Positions 1-9,471 are shown, counted from the stretch's first letter. The stretch is 36,087 nucleotides of DNA from Phormidium tanganyikae FI6-MK23 (GCA_019359175.1 JAHHHU010000033.1:1-36087); one strand, 5' to 3'. Notes: generated from the sequence alone by a model not told the origin. Numbers and translations are program-made.

Positions 1-71
1 CGTTCACCACGTTTCACCGCAGCAATTGCTTTGGAGCGCATATCTTCGCTGTAGGGGGCAGCCATAGCCAT
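1..71 (-). CDS. IS630-family transposase, N-terminal part (runs off window)
   Basis: The minus strand opens at an ATG at 71 (a second ATG lies at 65) and reads MAMAAPYSEDMRSKAIAAVK before leaving the window. That is the characteristic start of IS630-family transposases: a short leader, then the first helix of the helix-turn-helix DNA-binding domain. Only about 23 codons are present. The matching C-terminal end of an IS630-type transposase, in the same orientation, is at the other edge of the window (35969-36087). The product would cut and rejoin IS ends at TA targets; here I see only the piece. Confidence 0.75.
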   Translation of the reverse strand, partial: MAMAAPYSEDMRSKAIAAVKRGE

Positions 72-301
72 GCTTCACAACACTACCCCTCTAATATACG
101 TCCTAATACGCTTTGGTAGCGCTATATTGGCAAAAGCGGCAGGGATTAAAAGCGCTATAAATTATTGGTTCAGCCGCTATTCAATCACCCAAGAGCATCT
201 GAGCAAGCCTTTAAGTTAACGGACTTCTTGTCCAGTTAGTTCATGTTATGGTTAAGCTCATTTAACGCCTTGGCAACAACGTTCTTCCGAAAATTCTTCC
301 T
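72..301. other. IS630 terminal region and short intergenic stretch
   Basis: Outside the IS630 start, the 9-mer AGCGCTATA occurs twice, at 118-126 and 151-159. The same motif, inverted, lies just past the transposase stop at the other window edge (35962-35970). One of the two copies is therefore probably the terminal inverted repeat, ending in the TA target typical of this family. From about 160 to 301 I see no gene. Confidence 0.5.
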
Positions 302-2683
302 TTATTTCATAACATCACTATCCAAGTCATGTAGCCCATACTCATTAGGATTAAGCCCGAATTCTCTTAAGAAATCTTCTGTAATCATTTGAGACGCTAG
401 TGCAGTTTTCTCTAAAGCTTTTAGTTTATTGTAAGCTGCACTATCCTGCATTTCAGGACTATGATTTTTCAAGGTAGCTAGAGACTTACTTTCTGCATCT
501 GTCATCCCTTGCCGTTCAAAATAATCTGTTGCAGAACTTCTCACACCATGAGGATTAGCTCTAATTCTTAACTGGCTCCAGATAATATTCTCATAGAGTT
601 CCCGCAGGGACTTTCCGCTAAATGGATTACCATCAGTTTGAGTGAAAACGTAATCGTGGTTGGGTTGAAATATATCCCGAAAACCCGACACTTGCTTTGT
701 TTCCGGCACCACAAAACCACACCAGTTGAATTGTTCTAAACGATAACGGCTCTTCTGTTTTGTTCCGCTCCTCGAAGGCCAGTTATGCCACGTTTCCGAA
801 TAATCCTCCCGTCCATAAAGCCATGCTTGTAATTCAGGATTGTAGATTTTTGGTATTCTGTAGCTGCTCTCGCGATCTGTCTTGGTTTGTGTTGGGTCCA
901 AATTAACAACCCATTCAAAGGGTTTTCCTATTGGGTGATGAAGTACATTTCCTGTTTCGTCTTTTGCATCAGCAGGGTCTAGATAATAAAGCTTTGTGTA
1001 AGTGTTGTAATAAACTTTATAACGCTTAGACTTTGAGTCCCAAGGCGCTTCCTCATGCTGATTGATTTCCCAATTGAGATGATAGAGCCTCAAAGTATCA
1101 TGAACTCTCAGCTCTCGCACAACATGTTGACGATCGGGAGCAATTGTACGGAAAAACATCAAAATTAGGTACCGTTGAAAATCTTGTGCAACAGCTCCTT
1201 GTGATCTCAATCTCCCCAACTTTATACGCCACTTCTCATCAACTTTGAGACGTGGAGAACACGATTCCAACAATTTCTTGAGCAAACGCCCAAGCTCTTG
1301 CCATGTAGGATTACGTTTGACAGGGTTAATATTATTAGGTTGGCTAGGAGCATTTTCTTCCTCACTTCGCATCTTGCGAAGCTCCATAATTACAGCAATA
1401 TCCCGATAATCTGGGTACATTGTTGAATCTGTAATATTGCGATAGAGAAACTTTGCCCAGTTCATACTGCCATGGTAAAACTTCAGAATATAGTTAGAGC
1501 TAATTCGATAGCCATCCGCTTTATGAAATGGATTGTGTTGGTATTTAAGCCATTTAATGTAGTTATTCAAGAAGCTACGAACCAATTGGACAGCCTCTTG
1601 AGCGGCTAATTTTGCTCGTTCCCCGGCTTGCTCTCGTTGAACGATACTTCTTAACGCCTTAATCTCCTCGAACTTCTGATTTTGCTGTAATGCTTGCCCC
1701 AATTTAGCTACTAAGCTAAAACTAAGCGATACATTTTTGGCAGATAGTTCTGCTTGAATTTCGTCTAATAGTTCTTGATTGCTAATATCAGATGAATCTT
1801 GCTGAGAAGTATCATCAACGATCCAAGCATCTAGATTACTGGAACGAATATCGATAATTGGAATCAAATCTTCGAGGATTATTTGATCAGGATTTTTTGG
1901 AGGATATTTTTTATTTAATTCCTCAATCCAGACGGGAGGACGAGGATCTACTGATAGCCAATCAGACTCATATCTTGGATTTCTCCCCTGCATAGAGTGA
2001 GCATGTTGGCGCATCTGGTGATAGTAGTCGACCTTGTCAAGAACTAGCCAGCCCAGGAGTTGCAATATAAATCGCAAGCAAATCTCATAAGTCATTTCCT
2101 CGACAGCACCCGAAATGGGGCGATAGTCGCTGTAATGAGGATCCATCCAAAAGGACTCAAACTCTCGGAACTGCTGTTGCATACATTCCGAAAGTTGCTC
2201 AAGCTTTAACCTATAGGGTACTAATACACGCCGATTTGTAATAGGATGAGCTGTTTTATTACCGTAGCTTTGTGTCCGCTTAAAACTTGGATAACAGACT
2301 GGAATTGCCCACTCCTCTTCGCGTTGAGGTCTTAAAAAACCCTGATCCTGACACCAAGTCAAAAAATGTTTGAGATGTGATTTATAGACACCACGAACAT
2401 TAGGTTTTACATCAAGGGTGATAAAAACTTTCTCTTGCCAGCTTAAAACACGGTCTAGATCGCTCAACTCTTCAACGTTGATAGTCGAAGCTAGCTCAAG
2501 ACCTCTAGCCGCTTGTTGCCGCGTTAGGCGCTGGTCCGCAGCCACATTAAAATTAAGCTTAAATCCGGGGTGAGGCAGCAGATACCGGACGATAGCCGTT
2601 TTCATTGTCCTCGTCCTTGTAGGGAAGACTTCTATATAGCATTTATACACCTCACCGAGACTTGTACCGTTTTTGACAACCAT
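302..2683 (-). CDS. Large tyrosine recombinase / integrase-like protein
   Basis: This 793-residue protein has the catalytic signature of tyrosine site-specific recombinases only in its last third. The first arginine is probably R518 in PDRQHVVREL, followed by H712-x-x-R715 (NPHGVRSSATDYF), H741 (LKNHSP) and the nucleophile candidate Y751 (SAAY). The H/R to H to Y spacing fits the family. The protein is about twice the length of ordinary phage integrases; the first ~450 residues are not recognisable to me and include charged, possibly helical segments around 300-370. It starts at ATG 2683, with a 28-bp perfect hairpin 135 bp upstream. It lies beside an IS630 end and reads toward it. It likely mobilises or resolves an element or plasmid; the substrate is unknown. 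Recombinase class is fairly secure, role is not. Confidence 0.7.
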   Translation of the reverse strand: MVVKNGTSLGEVYKCYIEVFPTRTRTMKTAIVRYLLPHPGFKLNFNVAADQRLTRQQAARGLELASTINVEELSDLDRVLSWQEKVFITLDVKPNVRGVYKSHLKHFLTWCQDQGFLRPQREEEWAIPVCYPSFKRTQSYGNKTAHPITNRRVLVPYRLKLEQLSECMQQQFREFESFWMDPHYSDYRPISGAVEEMTYEICLRFILQLLGWLVLDKVDYYHQMRQHAHSMQGRNPRYESDWLSVDPRPPVWIEELNKKYPPKNPDQIILEDLIPIIDIRSSNLDAWIVDDTSQQDSSDISNQELLDEIQAELSAKNVSLSFSLVAKLGQALQQNQKFEEIKALRSIVQREQAGERAKLAAQEAVQLVRSFLNNYIKWLKYQHNPFHKADGYRISSNYILKFYHGSMNWAKFLYRNITDSTMYPDYRDIAVIMELRKMRSEEENAPSQPNNINPVKRNPTWQELGRLLKKLLESCSPRLKVDEKWRIKLGRLRSQGAVAQDFQRYLILMFFRTIAPDRQHVVRELRVHDTLRLYHLNWEINQHEEAPWDSKSKRYKVYYNTYTKLYYLDPADAKDETGNVLHHPIGKPFEWVVNLDPTQTKTDRESSYRIPKIYNPELQAWLYGREDYSETWHNWPSRSGTKQKSRYRLEQFNWCGFVVPETKQVSGFRDIFQPNHDYVFTQTDGNPFSGKSLRELYENIIWSQLRIRANPHGVRSSATDYFERQGMTDAESKSLATLKNHSPEMQDSAAYNKLKALEKTALASQMITEDFLREFGLNPNEYGLHDLDSDVMK

Positions 2684-3739
2684 CAGGCGCTAATTAAATA
2701 CAGTTGTATTAGTATACGACACATGTATTTAAACAGAAGTGTTTCCATCACTCCTCTGAAAATTCTTATTTTTCTGAAACGTCGGAGCGGTGAAGTCCTT
2801 TTACAACAGTAGTTTTGCGATTTTTATCGTATAAGGTTGTGTAAGGTCTTCTTACACAACCTTATACGATAAAAATCGAGTCATAGCAGGGCTTAGGAAG
2901 ACTAGACTAATTCTGACAGTAGAAAAATTAGCGCTTGAATAGTACTGATAAGCTTGTAGCAGATGCGACAAACTTAATGAATATAAACTCCGTAATTTCC
3001 GAGCTTCAATTGGTTAAAGCCTGCATAGCAGATTCCAAATGAACCATCAATGGCTAAACTGTAATGTATAGAACACAAATGAAAAAGCTGAAAGTATTAC
3101 TAAAAAAGGTTTTCAGCATTTCAAAATGGCAATGCCAAGCCGAATTCTTTATAGAGTTCTCTCCTGGAGTTTCTCTCGGAGCCCCCAAATAAAACGCTAT
3201 GTACCTCAAAAATTTTAGACACTGAAATCTTTTCTGAAGAGACTTTTGAGGCAATAACACAATTCACTAGTCCGATAAAGCATCCGATAAATTAATGCAT
3301 CCTAGGCGGCTGGATTTTGACGAAACCGTGTAACGCTCGCCACGCTTGAGAAAAAGTCTCCAATGACGACCTAGTTTCAAAATATAAATTTCTATAACAG
3401 CTGGCTAAAGTTTAATTCTACTGCTTTACAGATACATTCTCAAAAATAGAATGTAGGAAAAGTTTCTCCTGCATTCCTACAAACTGCTCCAGTCGAACAG
3501 CCTTTCCGTCGAAAGGAAAATATTTATGGATCAATTACTATCGATTAAGTTTCTTCCTGAATACATCAATTATGAAAAACACTTCCCCGCAAGCCCTCTC
3601 TAATGGCTTGTCGATCAATTGATCTTTTACGCAATCCAGATTTCCTATTCAAGAACCACTCTAGAAGAAACGGTATTGTCAAGTTAACGCTAACGTAGAA
3701 TAATCGTACTGATTCCACCTCGTTCGCGGCTTCCGGTTC
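2684..3739. other. Long stretch without a convincing gene
   Basis: Apart from the 28-bp hairpin, I find no open frame with recognisable protein character in this kilobase. Short frames here look random. The A/T-rich composition and the transposon remnants that follow suggest decayed accessory DNA. Confidence 0.6.
2818..2878. repeat. 28-bp perfect inverted repeat, 5-nt loop
   Basis: Left arm 2818-2845, loop GTCTT 2846-2850, right arm 2851-2878. The arms begin CGATTTTTATCGTATAAGG and are exact reverse complements over all 28 bases. The repeat lies upstream of the large recombinase. It could be a recombinase target or operator, or a strong bidirectional terminator; there is no adjacent U-tract beyond the A/T-rich outer arms. 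Confidence 0.9.
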
Positions 3740-4147
3740 ATGTACTCTCGTCATCGCTTTCCCGGCGAAATCATGAGCTATTGTGTCTGGCTGTATTACA
3801 CCTTTCCCTTGAGCGGCCGAGACATCGAGAAAATGATGCTGTACCGAGGGGTCGAGGTCACTTACGAATCAATCCGAGAATGGTGCCAGAAATTCGGGCA
3901 GCAATATGCGAATCAGCTGCGGCGCAAACGCGCTTATATTGCGGATAAATGGCATCTCGATGAAGTGGTCGTCACTCTCAAAGGGCAGCAATGTTATCTG
4001 TGGCGAGCAGTCGATGCAGAAGGGAACGTGCTGGAGGTGTTGCTCCAACGGCATCGAGATACGGATGCAGCGAAGCGCTTTTTTCGTAAGCTGCTGAAGA
4101 ACCTTAGATTTGCACAAAAATCTGCCGAAACGAGACAGGTTCAGTAA
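3740..4147 (+). pseudogene. IS6-family transposase, truncated at the C-terminus
   Basis: The frame reads MYSRHRFPGEIMSYCVWLYY and continues with the IS6-family hallmarks RDIEKMM, EVTYESIREWCQKFG and WHLDEVVVTL. The first catalytic Asp of the DDE triad is in WHLDE; LWRAVDAEGNVLEVLLQ and RFFRKLLK follow. After residue ~122 the similarity stops and the frame runs into unrelated residues ending at 4147. The second Asp and the catalytic Glu are therefore missing, and the protein is about half the usual ~230 residues. It cannot be an active transposase. A second, unrelated transposon remnant follows directly. Confidence 0.85.
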
Positions 4148-4346
4148 AGTTTGAGACCTTCAGAACTCATTAATATACAAACGCTCTGAGGGATTGATAC
4201 TGAGATGGGTTTAGAGAGACTAGAAGCCCTATTCTGTCGTTGAGGTTCGAGCGACCCTCTGACCCTCTCAAAATCGGAGGTTTTAGAAAGATGTGGCGTG
4301 TGACTTCAGCCTAGCTAAATAGCAAATTCTATTCGGCTGTGGACGC

Positions 4347-4655
4347 ATACATGATTTCCGCTTACTCAGTCAGCACCAGATTCCGATGTTACCCGAACAG
4401 TTATGCTTAGCTGACAAAGGTTAAAGGGATTGCGAATCGTATCCGTGCAGTTGTATCCTGACCAAAAAACCGCAAAAGCGACGATTGACACCATCGAGCG
4501 TGACTGTAATCAGATGTTGGCAAGTCTACGAATTGCGGCAGAACATGCCAACAGTCAATTAAAGGTGTGGCACATCCTAGCTGAGCATTACAGGATTGCA
4601 GACGGAGATTTGGGCTATGCTTCAGCTCAATGCTGCACTTGTCAGTCTTGAACTA
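4347..4655 (+). pseudogene. IS5-type (DDE_Tnp_4-like) transposase remnant
   Basis: A degenerate 3' part of a transposase. One frame near 4347-4425 reads HDFRLLSQHQIPMLPEQLCL followed by ADKG, the region of the second catalytic Asp. A second frame from about 4499 to 4600 reads RDCNQML and AAEHANSQLKVWHILAEHYR, matching the region of the catalytic Glu. The usual arginine-rich NRRRRFGL tail appears only after another frame shift, around 4598-4620. At least two frameshifts make it non-functional. It marks an old insertion beside the IS6 fragment. Confidence 0.7.
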
Positions 4656-4836
4656 GCGCCCACTTCTTGATGCACTGAAAGCCTCCTTAGAGCACTCGCA
4701 GCAGTTGCAGCAGTACTCACTCTGTTGCTGGGGAGAAGCAAGAGTAGAATGTGCTTTCAGTACTCAAGCCAGTTTTCTTAGGCAACTCAGAGCTGCTCGC
4801 TAGCATTTGCCTTGAGTCGTTGCTCTAAAGTAATTG

Positions 4837-6630
4837 CTAGAAGGTAAAAGTTGTCCGCAGCGTGCCAATCACAACATTGTCGTTTCTATTGTCTTGTCCA
4901 GGGTTGACAATATAGATGATGCCAGGAGTAATCGAAAGGTTGTCGTTCAGTTGGTATCTGTAGAAGCCCTCGAAATGAAGTGGTATGCTATTGAGCAAAG
5001 CATTGCCCAGATAAGGTTCAGCCCCTGCAACAAATCCCAAAAGATTACCCTTTTTGCCAAAGTCAGGAAGCGCAACCCCGACACCGTAAGTCCAAATCTC
5101 TTGTGAACTTCGACCATCACCTACAAAATTCGCGTCAATATACGAAGCAAAGCCATTGAGAACGAGTCCTGGGTTCAACTTAAATGCAACTTCTGCACCA
5201 TAAGCGTTCACTCTTGCTGGAGCAAGATTACCATTTATATTGACACCTTGATTCGCAAGCAAAGTCCCTAAAAAGCCACTTCCACCGCTTCCAGCATCAA
5301 AAATAGCGGCACGACGGTAGGCATTCACATAGGTCAGACCAATGCTCAGCGCTTCACTTGCTTTGAATGTCACCTGAGCTAGAGCAGAATAGCTGCCATT
5401 GAACAAACCATTCTTACTTGCAGGATTGTTAGCACCAGGCGCGATAGTACTTGTAGTGGTATCGGAGTTATCTGCCAAGTAACCTCCACTGATGGTAAAT
5501 GCAGGGGTTAGCTGAAAGTTAACACCAATCCCGGAGCCACCTCCAATGAAGTAGATAGGGTTGCGTTCAGCAAAGAGCGAGAGCGGACCCGTAGCACCAG
5601 TCCCTGAATCTAACGCAGGATTACTGGTCGGAGCATAGTCCGGGTGAAGCCCTCCCACTGCTGCAACATAAACCCGCGCTTTGTTAGTCAGGTTAAACGA
5701 GTAAGAAACTCGATCGAGACTAACTTGGTTTCCACCTGTACTCCGAAAGTTAAAGGTCTGAAGTCCCTCAGCGTTTGTTCCACCCGGTTGGTTAGGATTC
5801 GTTAGCGTAAAAGCATTTGCGTTTCCAGCCGTCAGGCGAGTCACTAAAAGATCTGAACCCGTAAAGCTGGTATTGAGCGCTAAACGAATCCTGTCTTGAA
5901 AAACAGTATTATTCCCACCTGTGTTTCTGACCCCGAATTCATCAGTAAGGGCAAAGACTGCTTCGCCCGCTAATTTGGTGGTTGTCGAAAACTGTTGTTT
6001 CTCCAGCGTCGAAGTTCGAGCTTCCAAAGCATCCACGCGCCCGCGCAGGGTCGCTAGCTCAACCGCAAACTGTTCTTGGAGTTTTTGCAATGTCGCTAGG
6101 TCTTCCTTCTTCACCAAGCCCGCTGTTGAGGCTGCAATCAGTTCATTCACGCGATCTAAGCAAGCATTTAATCCCGCCGCAAATTCGTAGCGAGTGAGCG
6201 CACGATTTCCTCGGTAAGTTCGATCGGGATACCCCGCAATACAACCATAGCGTTCGACCAACGATTGCAGCGCTTGGAAGGCCCAATCCGTTGGTCGAAC
6301 GTCAGAAAGCTGAGAGACAGACGTGACTTGACCAACCGAAATCGCATCATTGCTGGGCTGACCTTCGGGGTTGTAGCGATCAACGACATCAATCGAGGTC
6401 GGAGAGGACTGGGTAGTAGATGCAGCGCTAGGAGTCTGAGCAAGCTTGATAGTAACGGGTGAGGGAGAGGCTATTTCAGCCTGGGATTTGGCGCTCAGTG
6501 CTAACAGTTGAGCATCGGTTTGCGGCTCAATGGTTTTCGCAGGACTTGCGATCGCGCTGGAACAAACAGCTAGGAATGTACCCAAAACGGCTGGGCTAAC
6601 AAAAGCTTGATTCAGTAGAAATTTCAACAT
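4837..6630 (-). CDS. SLH-domain OprB-type outer-membrane porin (iron-uptake porin family)
   Basis: A 597-residue cyanobacterial porin. I prefer ATG 6630 over an upstream GTG at 6645 because a strong AGGAGA ribosome site lies just before it, inside the longer frame. Domains in order: signal peptide ending near SSAIASPA; a low-complexity linker; one SLH domain at about residues 100-160 (SDVRPTDWAFQALQSLVER, then YGCIAGYPD and LTRYEFAAGLNACLDRV) that binds peptidoglycan-linked polymer; a coiled coil (LATLQKLQEQFAVELATLRG); and a beta-barrel of the carbohydrate-selective OprB class ending in TLRTTFTF with a terminal Phe. It should sit in the outer membrane and pass small solutes or inorganic ions. 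It is monocistronic, with an IS5-family element inserted ~130 bp upstream that may affect its promoter. Confidence 0.9.
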   Translation of the reverse strand: MLKFLLNQAFVSPAVLGTFLAVCSSAIASPAKTIEPQTDAQLLALSAKSQAEIASPSPVTIKLAQTPSAASTTQSSPTSIDVVDRYNPEGQPSNDAISVGQVTSVSQLSDVRPTDWAFQALQSLVERYGCIAGYPDRTYRGNRALTRYEFAAGLNACLDRVNELIAASTAGLVKKEDLATLQKLQEQFAVELATLRGRVDALEARTSTLEKQQFSTTTKLAGEAVFALTDEFGVRNTGGNNTVFQDRIRLALNTSFTGSDLLVTRLTAGNANAFTLTNPNQPGGTNAEGLQTFNFRSTGGNQVSLDRVSYSFNLTNKARVYVAAVGGLHPDYAPTSNPALDSGTGATGPLSLFAERNPIYFIGGGSGIGVNFQLTPAFTISGGYLADNSDTTTSTIAPGANNPASKNGLFNGSYSALAQVTFKASEALSIGLTYVNAYRRAAIFDAGSGGSGFLGTLLANQGVNINGNLAPARVNAYGAEVAFKLNPGLVLNGFASYIDANFVGDGRSSQEIWTYGVGVALPDFGKKGNLLGFVAGAEPYLGNALLNSIPLHFEGFYRYQLNDNLSITPGIIYIVNPGQDNRNDNVVIGTLRTTFTF

Positions 6631-6777
6631 TTTGGTTCTCCTCACACTTAAAAAACAATTAAGAAAAATCGGTTAAGGCACTGCTTAATCTAACCATTAA
6701 ATAACAGTTGGCTCAACATATTAAACAACACATTTTCTATTAGTTCAAGACACCTTGAAAATCATACATTTACCTTA

Positions 6778-7664
6778 GAGGATGTCTGAGAAGCAGGAAA
6801 GCTCTCAAAACGATAGTCTGTCAATAACAAATAGAATTCGACAGTGCTTGAGAGCCATGCCACCATCGTATCCGAGTAACCTAACCCAAGACCAGTGGGA
6901 ACTGCTATCGAGCCTACTGCCAGCAGCAAAACTAGGAGGTCGTCCCCGCAGTGTAGATTTGCAAGCGGTGATGAATGCAATTCTGTATGTGCTGCGTGCA
7001 GGTTGCGCTTGGCGAATGCTACCGAGCGACTTTCCCAAGTGGAAAACGGTGTATCACTATTTTCGAGTGTGGCGACTCGATGGCACTTGGGAGCAGGTGA
7101 ATTATCAATTGCATCAATGGGTGCGAGTTAGTGAAGACCGAGCGAGTTCGCCGAGTGCCGCGATTCTGGATAGTCAATCGGTGAAGACCGCCACACCTGC
7201 GGCAATTGCGGTCGGCTACGATACTGCCAAACAAGTCAAAGGTCGCAAGCGACATCTGCTGGTCGATACCCTCGGCTTCGTGTTGATGGTCGTCACTGCT
7301 GCCAGCGTCCCAGAACGAGCAGGCGCAAAACTGGTGTTAGGAAGACCGCAACAAGTGCGACATCGCGTCAGTCGTTTGGTGCTGATTTGGGTCGATGGCG
7401 GCTACTCAGGCAGGGAGTTTAGCCATTGGGTGATGGATACGTACCGCTGGGTGCTGGAAACCGTTTTACGCACCGATGCAGTCAAGGGCTTTGTTCCCAT
7501 TCGGCAGCGATGGAAAGTGGAGCGGACATTTGGCTGGTTTAACTGGTGTCGCCGCTTGAGCAAGGACTATGAGATTTTGCCAGAAACGGCAGAAGCTTTT
7601 ATCTACATCGCCAACATTCGATTGATGCTGCGACGACTGGCTTATAGTCTTCTCAGACATCCTC
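6778..7664 (+). mobile_element. Complete IS5-family (IS1031-like) insertion sequence
   Basis: The element is bounded by 16-bp perfect terminal inverted repeats: GAGGATGTCTGAGAAG at 6778-6793 and its reverse complement at 7649-7664. They are flanked by a TTA duplication at 6775-6777 and 7665-7667, as expected for the IS1031 group (TNA, 3 bp). Total length is 887 bp with one transposase gene. The perfect ends and target duplication indicate a recent insertion. Confidence 0.9.
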
Positions 7665-7705
7665 TTAGAGTTTTTGAGATCGCGAATATTTTAGAAAAAT
7701 GCTAG
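6857..7705 (+). CDS. IS5-family transposase
   Basis: DDE transposase of the IS5/IS1031 group. I place the start at ATG 6857 (MPPSYPSNLTQDQWELLSSL), the usual N-terminus; the frame is open back to an ATG inside the left terminal repeat (6782). Motifs: LRAGCAWRMLP (DUF4096-like N-terminal region), catalytic Asp in AAILDSQSVKT, second Asp in IWVDGGYSG, and Glu in RWKVERTFGW followed by NWCRRLSKDYE. All key residues are present, so it may be active. Oddity: no stop occurs inside the element. Translation passes through the right terminal repeat and ends 41 bp beyond it (7705), adding about 13 host-encoded residues. Confidence 0.9.
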   Translation: MPPSYPSNLTQDQWELLSSLLPAAKLGGRPRSVDLQAVMNAILYVLRAGCAWRMLPSDFPKWKTVYHYFRVWRLDGTWEQVNYQLHQWVRVSEDRASSPSAAILDSQSVKTATPAAIAVGYDTAKQVKGRKRHLLVDTLGFVLMVVTAASVPERAGAKLVLGRPQQVRHRVSRLVLIWVDGGYSGREFSHWVMDTYRWVLETVLRTDAVKGFVPIRQRWKVERTFGWFNWCRRLSKDYEILPETAEAFIYIANIRLMLRRLAYSLLRHPLRVFEIANILEKC

Positions 7706-7707
7706 AA

Positions 7708-7818
7708 CTACATACCAAGATTATGCCAGAACAGCCTTGCAGTATAAGCAGTGCTAATTTCAAAAGAGGCTATAGTACACAAAGCAGTGATAAGAAAAAT
7801 TAAGCCAAATCGTTTCAT
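7708..7818 (-). CDS. Possible small exported peptide (36 aa)
   Basis: A short minus-strand frame beginning MKRFGLIFLITALCTIASFE and ending at TAG 7708. It has a good GGAGA ribosome site about 6 bases before the ATG, a basic start and a hydrophobic core like a signal peptide. It sits between the nickel/cobalt transporter gene and the IS insertion. It may be a real secreted peptide, or the surviving 5' end of a longer gene. No family recognised. Confidence 0.35.
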   Translation of the reverse strand: MKRFGLIFLITALCTIASFEISTAYTARLFWHNLGM

Positions 7819-7876
7819 GAATTTCTCCAAACTGTGAGCTATCAAGATTTTTATGCTGAAGGGGTAGCAGAGCTAG

Positions 7877-9451
7877 TTATAGCGTGTGAGTCAACAGCAC
7901 TTTTGTCGTAATGCCTAGCCCCACTAATGTCATCACCAAGGCACTTGCGGCTGGCAACAATTTGCTTCTGGGAGACTGGAGCGGCAGCCGCTCAAATAGC
8001 TCTCTAGCGTAAACTAGCATGAGTCCAATTCCGGTCAATACTCCTGCCAACCCTAAACTAAAAGCAGACACCAATGCCAACCCAAAACCAACCCGACCCA
8101 TTGAGATTGCGCTGAGCAGCACGACTAACGCTGAAGGACACGGCAGCAGACCGCCCGAAATTCCTAACCCTAGAATGCTAGACCAGGTAATCGGAGAGCT
8201 ATCAGAACCCGGTGGTAAGTGGGAATGGGTTGTGTGTTCGTGACTATGGGTGTGATCATGGCTATGATTATGATTGTGAATGTGAATGTGATCATGGCTA
8301 TGATTATGATCGTGATCCTGTTTCCCGTGATGATGGCTATGAAGACTACGATCGCGCTGTTGCGAGCGCCAATCTTGCCAGACCCGAGATCCACGCACTC
8401 GGCTGATGAACAGGTTCAATCCAATTCCTGCCATTAATAAACCAGAAAGCCCGCTCAACCAAGGATAGACTTGCTCAGTCAGAACAAGCTGCGAAGTGCC
8501 CAGCATCACTAACCCCAGCGCAAAAATGCCTGCGGTATGAGTCAGCGTTACGGTTATCCCCAGAAAAAGAGCATGTTGAGCTTTGCCACGAGAACCCACC
8601 AGATAAGCGCCGACAACAGTTTTGCCGTGCCCTGGAGACAAAGCGTGTAACCCACCCCATAAGAAGGCAATCAGTAAAGCAAACAAAGTTGTGGGAGCAT
8701 CGAGTTTTTCTATTGTGATTAGGCTGGTGAAAGCATCATTGCTTCTACCTTCTAAAGCCTGATCTAAACGATTCGGTGGCGTGGGAATCTGTGCTGTCTG
8801 CTGAGCGAGTAAGGACGAATTGACCTCGAAGGCGATCGCACGTTGATCCAGAGGGCTACTGAGCAGGTCAGTAGGATAGTCTGTCAGTCGTTTCGTGATG
8901 CTAGAAGCCGTAAAATTGCCCTGGATCTGGCTGTCTGCTGTTACCGTAATCTCGCGCCAGCCTAGTCTTTGGGGGTAAAGTTTGTCCTCAAACTCAATCA
9001 GTTGACTTGTGTTGCCTAACTCAGTGCTACCGAGCGCAGCGTGAATCGAGCCGTGAAAATCACAGGTTAAACGCAGTGTTGATAATCCACCCACACCAGG
9101 AGGAAAGTCAACTGTTGCCGTATTTAATGAGATCAGTAACGGCTGGTGATTGACCTGCAACTCTAGCTCAGACTTGACCTCACGACATTTATCAATCGGA
9201 TAATTCGCTATCTCAGCAGGATCGGCTTTACGATTGTGATTCGTATCAAATTGGTGAATCTCTTGAAAAGCCGGAATTTCAGCTAAGTCTAGAACATAGT
9301 CAATGCCTATCTGATCCCGCTCTACTTGCAGTCCCGCATAGTGATTGATCGTGAAATTTCCCAGGGGATGGGCATTCGCGAGAGGCATCCAGAGTAAGAA
9401 TACCGCCGCGATCGTTGTAAGAAAGGTGAAGCGATGCACCAAGATTCTCAT
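7877..9451 (-). CDS. Nickel/cobalt transporter (NiCoT/RcnA-like) with periplasmic domain and His-rich loop
   Basis: A 524-residue membrane protein. A signal or first membrane segment (residues ~8-28) precedes a ~200-residue extracytoplasmic domain starting HPLGNFTINHY. That domain contains an EF-hand-like FDTNHNRKADPAE loop. About six membrane segments follow, with the metal-transporter signature GLHALSPGHGKTVVGAYLVG near residue 268. A long histidine/aspartate-rich loop (about 365-415) lies before GLLPCPSALVVLLSA. These features match the high-affinity nickel/cobalt transporter superfamily; the His-rich cytoplasmic loop resembles the RcnA efflux branch. Direction of transport cannot be decided from sequence. 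It is the last gene of a leftward operon with the TPR and DUF4331 genes (20 bp after the TPR stop). Confidence 0.85.
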   Translation of the reverse strand: MRILVHRFTFLTTIAAVFLLWMPLANAHPLGNFTINHYAGLQVERDQIGIDYVLDLAEIPAFQEIHQFDTNHNRKADPAEIANYPIDKCREVKSELELQVNHQPLLISLNTATVDFPPGVGGLSTLRLTCDFHGSIHAALGSTELGNTSQLIEFEDKLYPQRLGWREITVTADSQIQGNFTASSITKRLTDYPTDLLSSPLDQRAIAFEVNSSLLAQQTAQIPTPPNRLDQALEGRSNDAFTSLITIEKLDAPTTLFALLIAFLWGGLHALSPGHGKTVVGAYLVGSRGKAQHALFLGITVTLTHTAGIFALGLVMLGTSQLVLTEQVYPWLSGLSGLLMAGIGLNLFISRVRGSRVWQDWRSQQRDRSLHSHHHGKQDHDHNHSHDHIHIHNHNHSHDHTHSHEHTTHSHLPPGSDSSPITWSSILGLGISGGLLPCPSALVVLLSAISMGRVGFGLALVSAFSLGLAGVLTGIGLMLVYARELFERLPLQSPRSKLLPAASALVMTLVGLGITTKVLLTHTL

Positions 9452-9471
9452 AAGGGGTTTTCTATCAGAAT

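Noticed and set aside
3054-3260. Minus-strand 68-aa frame
   Set aside because: No ribosome site, no recognisable motif, and low-complexity A/T-rich sequence.
8212-8437. Plus-strand frames rich in Asp/Tyr or Met/Ile
   Set aside because: They are shadows of the histidine-rich loop of the minus-strand metal transporter; the repeated CATGACCAC-type codons create open frames on the other strand.
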